The notes under the pieces were generated by a model, which was given only the letters and a program-made list of their open reading frames with translations, did no database searches and was not told the DNA's origin. A stretch of 64,000 bases of DNA from Micromonospora cabrerizensis (lineage in GTDB: Bacteria > Actinomycetota > Actinomycetes > Mycobacteriales > Micromonosporaceae). Of this stretch, positions 62,260 to 64,000 are shown in pieces (the first letter of the stretch is position 1; each line of letters opens with the position of its first letter). The stretch is taken from contig NZ_JAKKFI010000059.1 of the NCBI RefSeq assembly GCF_022230955.1, positions 1-64,000 on the forward strand. The letters run 5' to 3'. The translations under genes were made by a program, and so were the position numbers.

Positions 62260-63375
62260 TCAGTTGCCCGGCAGGTCGCCGTCGTCGGTGCTGCCGCCCT
62301 GGGTCCCGCTGCTGCCGGTCGGTGCCGCCGTCGGCTGTGCGGCGCTGCCGCCGTCGGCCCGCTGTTGCAGCACGCCCCGGCTGAGGTGCAGCTCGATCAT
62401 GTCGAACAGGATCTCGCCGACCTTGGCGTCGCCCGCCTTGATCGCCGCTCCGTCCTTCTGGACCACCAGCGCGTACGCCAGGTAGTGGCCCCGCACCTGC
62501 CAGCCCACCCGCGCCGGGGCGCTGGCCAGCACGTCGGTGCCGTCGCCCTCGCCACCGGTGAGGCCACGGAACCGGCCCTGGCGCTCGTCGAGCAGCGGCC
62601 GGATCCGGTCCCGGGCCCGTTCCGCGCTGACCTTGTCGGTGAGGTTGAACAGGCCGGCGGTGACCAGGTGCTCCCCGTCGGGTGTGCGCAGCGTGGCCCG
62701 GACGATCTGGTTGCAGCCGAGTCGGACCAGCAGGTCGGCGACCTCGCCGGTGGCGGCGACGGCACAACTGGCGCTGGACTGGGTCTTGAGGACCTGGTAG
62801 CTCGGCTGGCCGCCGTTGAGCCTCAACTCCTTGCCGGGGAAGAGTTCCTTGGCGGTGAGCGGGGCCTGGTCGGTGTCCCGGGAGTCCAGGGTCAGCCGTT
62901 CCGGTGCGGCGGACGTCGGGGCGGCGTTCGGTTGGAACGTCGGGGTGGCCTGCGGTTGCTGGTCGCGGTTGTCGAGCAGCGCGGCGGCGCCCAGGCCGCA
63001 CAGGGCGAGCAGCACCAGGACGGCTGCGCCGCCGATCAGCACCTGCCACAGTCGGCCGCCCCCGCGTCGGGCTGGTGGCTCTATCGGTGACGCCGACGTG
63101 TAGACCTGGCCGCGGGGCGTGGCGGGCGGCATCTCGGCACGGGTCGGCGGCGCCTCGGCACGAGTCGGCAGCGGCGGTGGCGGCGGCGACGACGGGAGCG
63201 AGAGTTGGTTCGCCCGGGGCAGCGACGGGGTGGGGAAGCGCGACGGGGAGGGCCCGGCGGGCGGGGGCGGACCGGCGCCGAGCACCGACAGGTCGGACCC
63301 GGGCTCCGGGTACTCCTCGAAAGCGTCCTCATCGGACTCGTACCGATACACCATGTCGCCCAGAGTAAGAGCCAT
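62260..63375 (-). CDS. Single-pass membrane protein with Pro-rich N-terminus, function unknown
   Basis: The 371-residue protein starts at the ATG complementary to 63373-63375 with AAAAGGGACA upstream and a TATTAT -10-like box nearby. Order: acidic start (MVYRYESDEDAFEEYPEPGS), about 80 Pro/Ser-rich cytosolic residues, one helix (GGAAVLVLLALCGLGAAALL), then an extracellular domain of about 220 residues with two conserved-looking Cys (SASCAVAATG, RLGCNQIVRA) that could form a disulfide. ATG at 63351-63353 is an alternative start. I do not recognise the extracellular domain. The stop is 18 bases from the truA stop, convergent. Confidence 0.75.
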   Translation of the reverse strand: MALTLGDMVYRYESDEDAFEEYPEPGSDLSVLGAGPPPPAGPSPSRFPTPSLPRANQLSLPSSPPPPPLPTRAEAPPTRAEMPPATPRGQVYTSASPIEPPARRGGGRLWQVLIGGAAVLVLLALCGLGAAALLDNRDQQPQATPTFQPNAAPTSAAPERLTLDSRDTDQAPLTAKELFPGKELRLNGGQPSYQVLKTQSSASCAVAATGEVADLLVRLGCNQIVRATLRTPDGEHLVTAGLFNLTDKVSAERARDRIRPLLDERQGRFRGLTGGEGDGTDVLASAPARVGWQVRGHYLAYALVVQKDGAAIKAGDAKVGEILFDMIELHLSRGVLQQRADGGSAAQPTAAPTGSSGTQGGSTDDGDLPGN

Positions 63376-63456
63376 TGTCCCTTTTGGGGATAATATCGGG
63401 GAAATGTGCGCGTAGCCCGTGTCAGGGCCGGCCCGGGCCGGTGCGAGAATTGCGGC

Positions 63457-64000
63457 GTGACCGGCGACCACTACTTCACCGCGCAGCCCGCCAGCGACGC
63501 CCCGGCGCGCGAGATCGAGTTCTCCGTCGCCGACCGCGACTACCAGCTCGCCTCGGCCGGCGGGGTCTTCTCCGCCAGCCGGCTCGACCCGGGCACGGCC
63601 GTGCTCCTGCGCAAGGCCGAGCTGCCCGCCCCCGACACCAGCGGCGACCTGCTCGACCTGGGCTGCGGATTCGGGCCGATCAGCTGCGTGCTGGCCGACC
63701 TCGCGCCGACGAGCACCGTCTGGGCCGTCGACGTCAACGCCCGCGCCCGTGAGCTGACCGCCGCCAACGCGATCCGGATCGGCGCCGGCGACCGGGTTCG
63801 GGTCAGCGCCCCGGACGACGTGCCGGCGGACGTCTCGTTCGCCCAGATCTGGTCCAACCCGCCCATCCGGATCGGTAAGGACGGCCTGCACGACCTGCTG
63901 CTGCGGTGGCTGCCCCGGCTCGCGCCGGACGGTGTCGGCTGGCTGGTCGTCGCCCGGCACCTCGGCGGCGACTCCCTGCAACGCTGGCTCACCGAGCAGA
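63457..64000 (+). CDS. Class I SAM-dependent methyltransferase (RsmC/RlmG-like), 3' end outside window
   Basis: Visible 181 codons from GTG 63457, with GAGAAT six bases upstream and no ribosome site. FSVADRDYQLASAGGVFSAS precedes the SAM-binding LLDLGCGFGPISCVLADLAP, AVDVNARARELTAANA and the catalytic SNPPIR motif. The NPP[FI]R motif marks guanine-N2 methyltransferases of rRNA (RsmC/RlmG group). The C-terminus and exact target base cannot be assigned. Confidence 0.85.
   Translation, partial: MTGDHYFTAQPASDAPAREIEFSVADRDYQLASAGGVFSASRLDPGTAVLLRKAELPAPDTSGDLLDLGCGFGPISCVLADLAPTSTVWAVDVNARARELTAANAIRIGAGDRVRVSAPDDVPADVSFAQIWSNPPIRIGKDGLHDLLLRWLPRLAPDGVGWLVVARHLGGDSLQRWLTEQ

Overview
The window is high-GC actinobacterial DNA and most resembles a Micromonosporaceae (Micromonospora-like) chromosome. 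The basis is the codon use, the frequent GTG starts, the TTG starts of rpoB and secY, and the gene order rpmG-hadA-hadB-tRNA-Trp-secE-nusG-rplK-rplA-rplJ-rplL-rpoB-rpoC-rpsL-rpsG-fusA-tuf followed by S10/spc/alpha ribosomal operons. No database search was possible, so the genus is inferred.

Layout. 1-1.8 kb: end of a glutathione-transferase-like gene, a SnoaL-like gene and a Uma2-type gene. 1.9-8.5 kb: a partial respiratory complex I operon (nuoI-J-K-L-M-N) with no A-H genes in view and a 59-bp direct duplication between nuoL and nuoM. 8.6-12.3 kb: htpX, an MFS transporter, a RibD/DHFR-like reductase and a YajQ family gene, with a 26-bp tandem array and a large palindrome between the transporter and the reductase. 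12.4-16.7 kb: tRNA-Tyr carrying a 4.2-kb integrated element bounded by 54-bp direct repeats. The element carries an HNH nuclease gene, a decayed excisionase/integrase module and a membrane protein with a 12-residue repeat. 16.7-18.6 kb: gene-poor DNA with a truncated epoxide hydrolase. 18.6-21.4 kb: a small secreted peptide gene followed by a GGDEF-EAL gene.

21.4-62.2 kb is the conserved information-processing core: three tRNAs, L33, the HadAB dehydratase, SecE/NusG, L11/L1, an inserted ABC transporter pair, L10/L7-L12 with an attenuator, RNA polymerase beta and beta', two small membrane protein genes, the str operon (S12, S7, EF-G, EF-Tu), the S10-spc operons through L15, SecY-Adk-Map, a DUF1707 gene, IF-1-L36-S13-S11-S4-RpoA-L17, and TruA. 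The last 1.7 kb holds a divergent single-pass membrane protein and the start of an RsmC-like methyltransferase.

Several non-core genes lack a Shine-Dalgarno sequence but have a -10-like hexamer 6-7 bases before the start codon, suggesting leaderless transcripts. Core operons instead use promoters with TACTCT or TACACT -10 boxes and perfect hairpins as terminators or attenuators. I see no CRISPR array, no insertion sequence with a transposase, no rRNA and no biosynthetic gene cluster. The best candidates for new biology are the tRNA-Tyr element with its 12-residue-repeat protein, the orphan nuoI-N operon with its start-codon-phased duplication, and the secreted peptide placed before the c-di-GMP enzyme.
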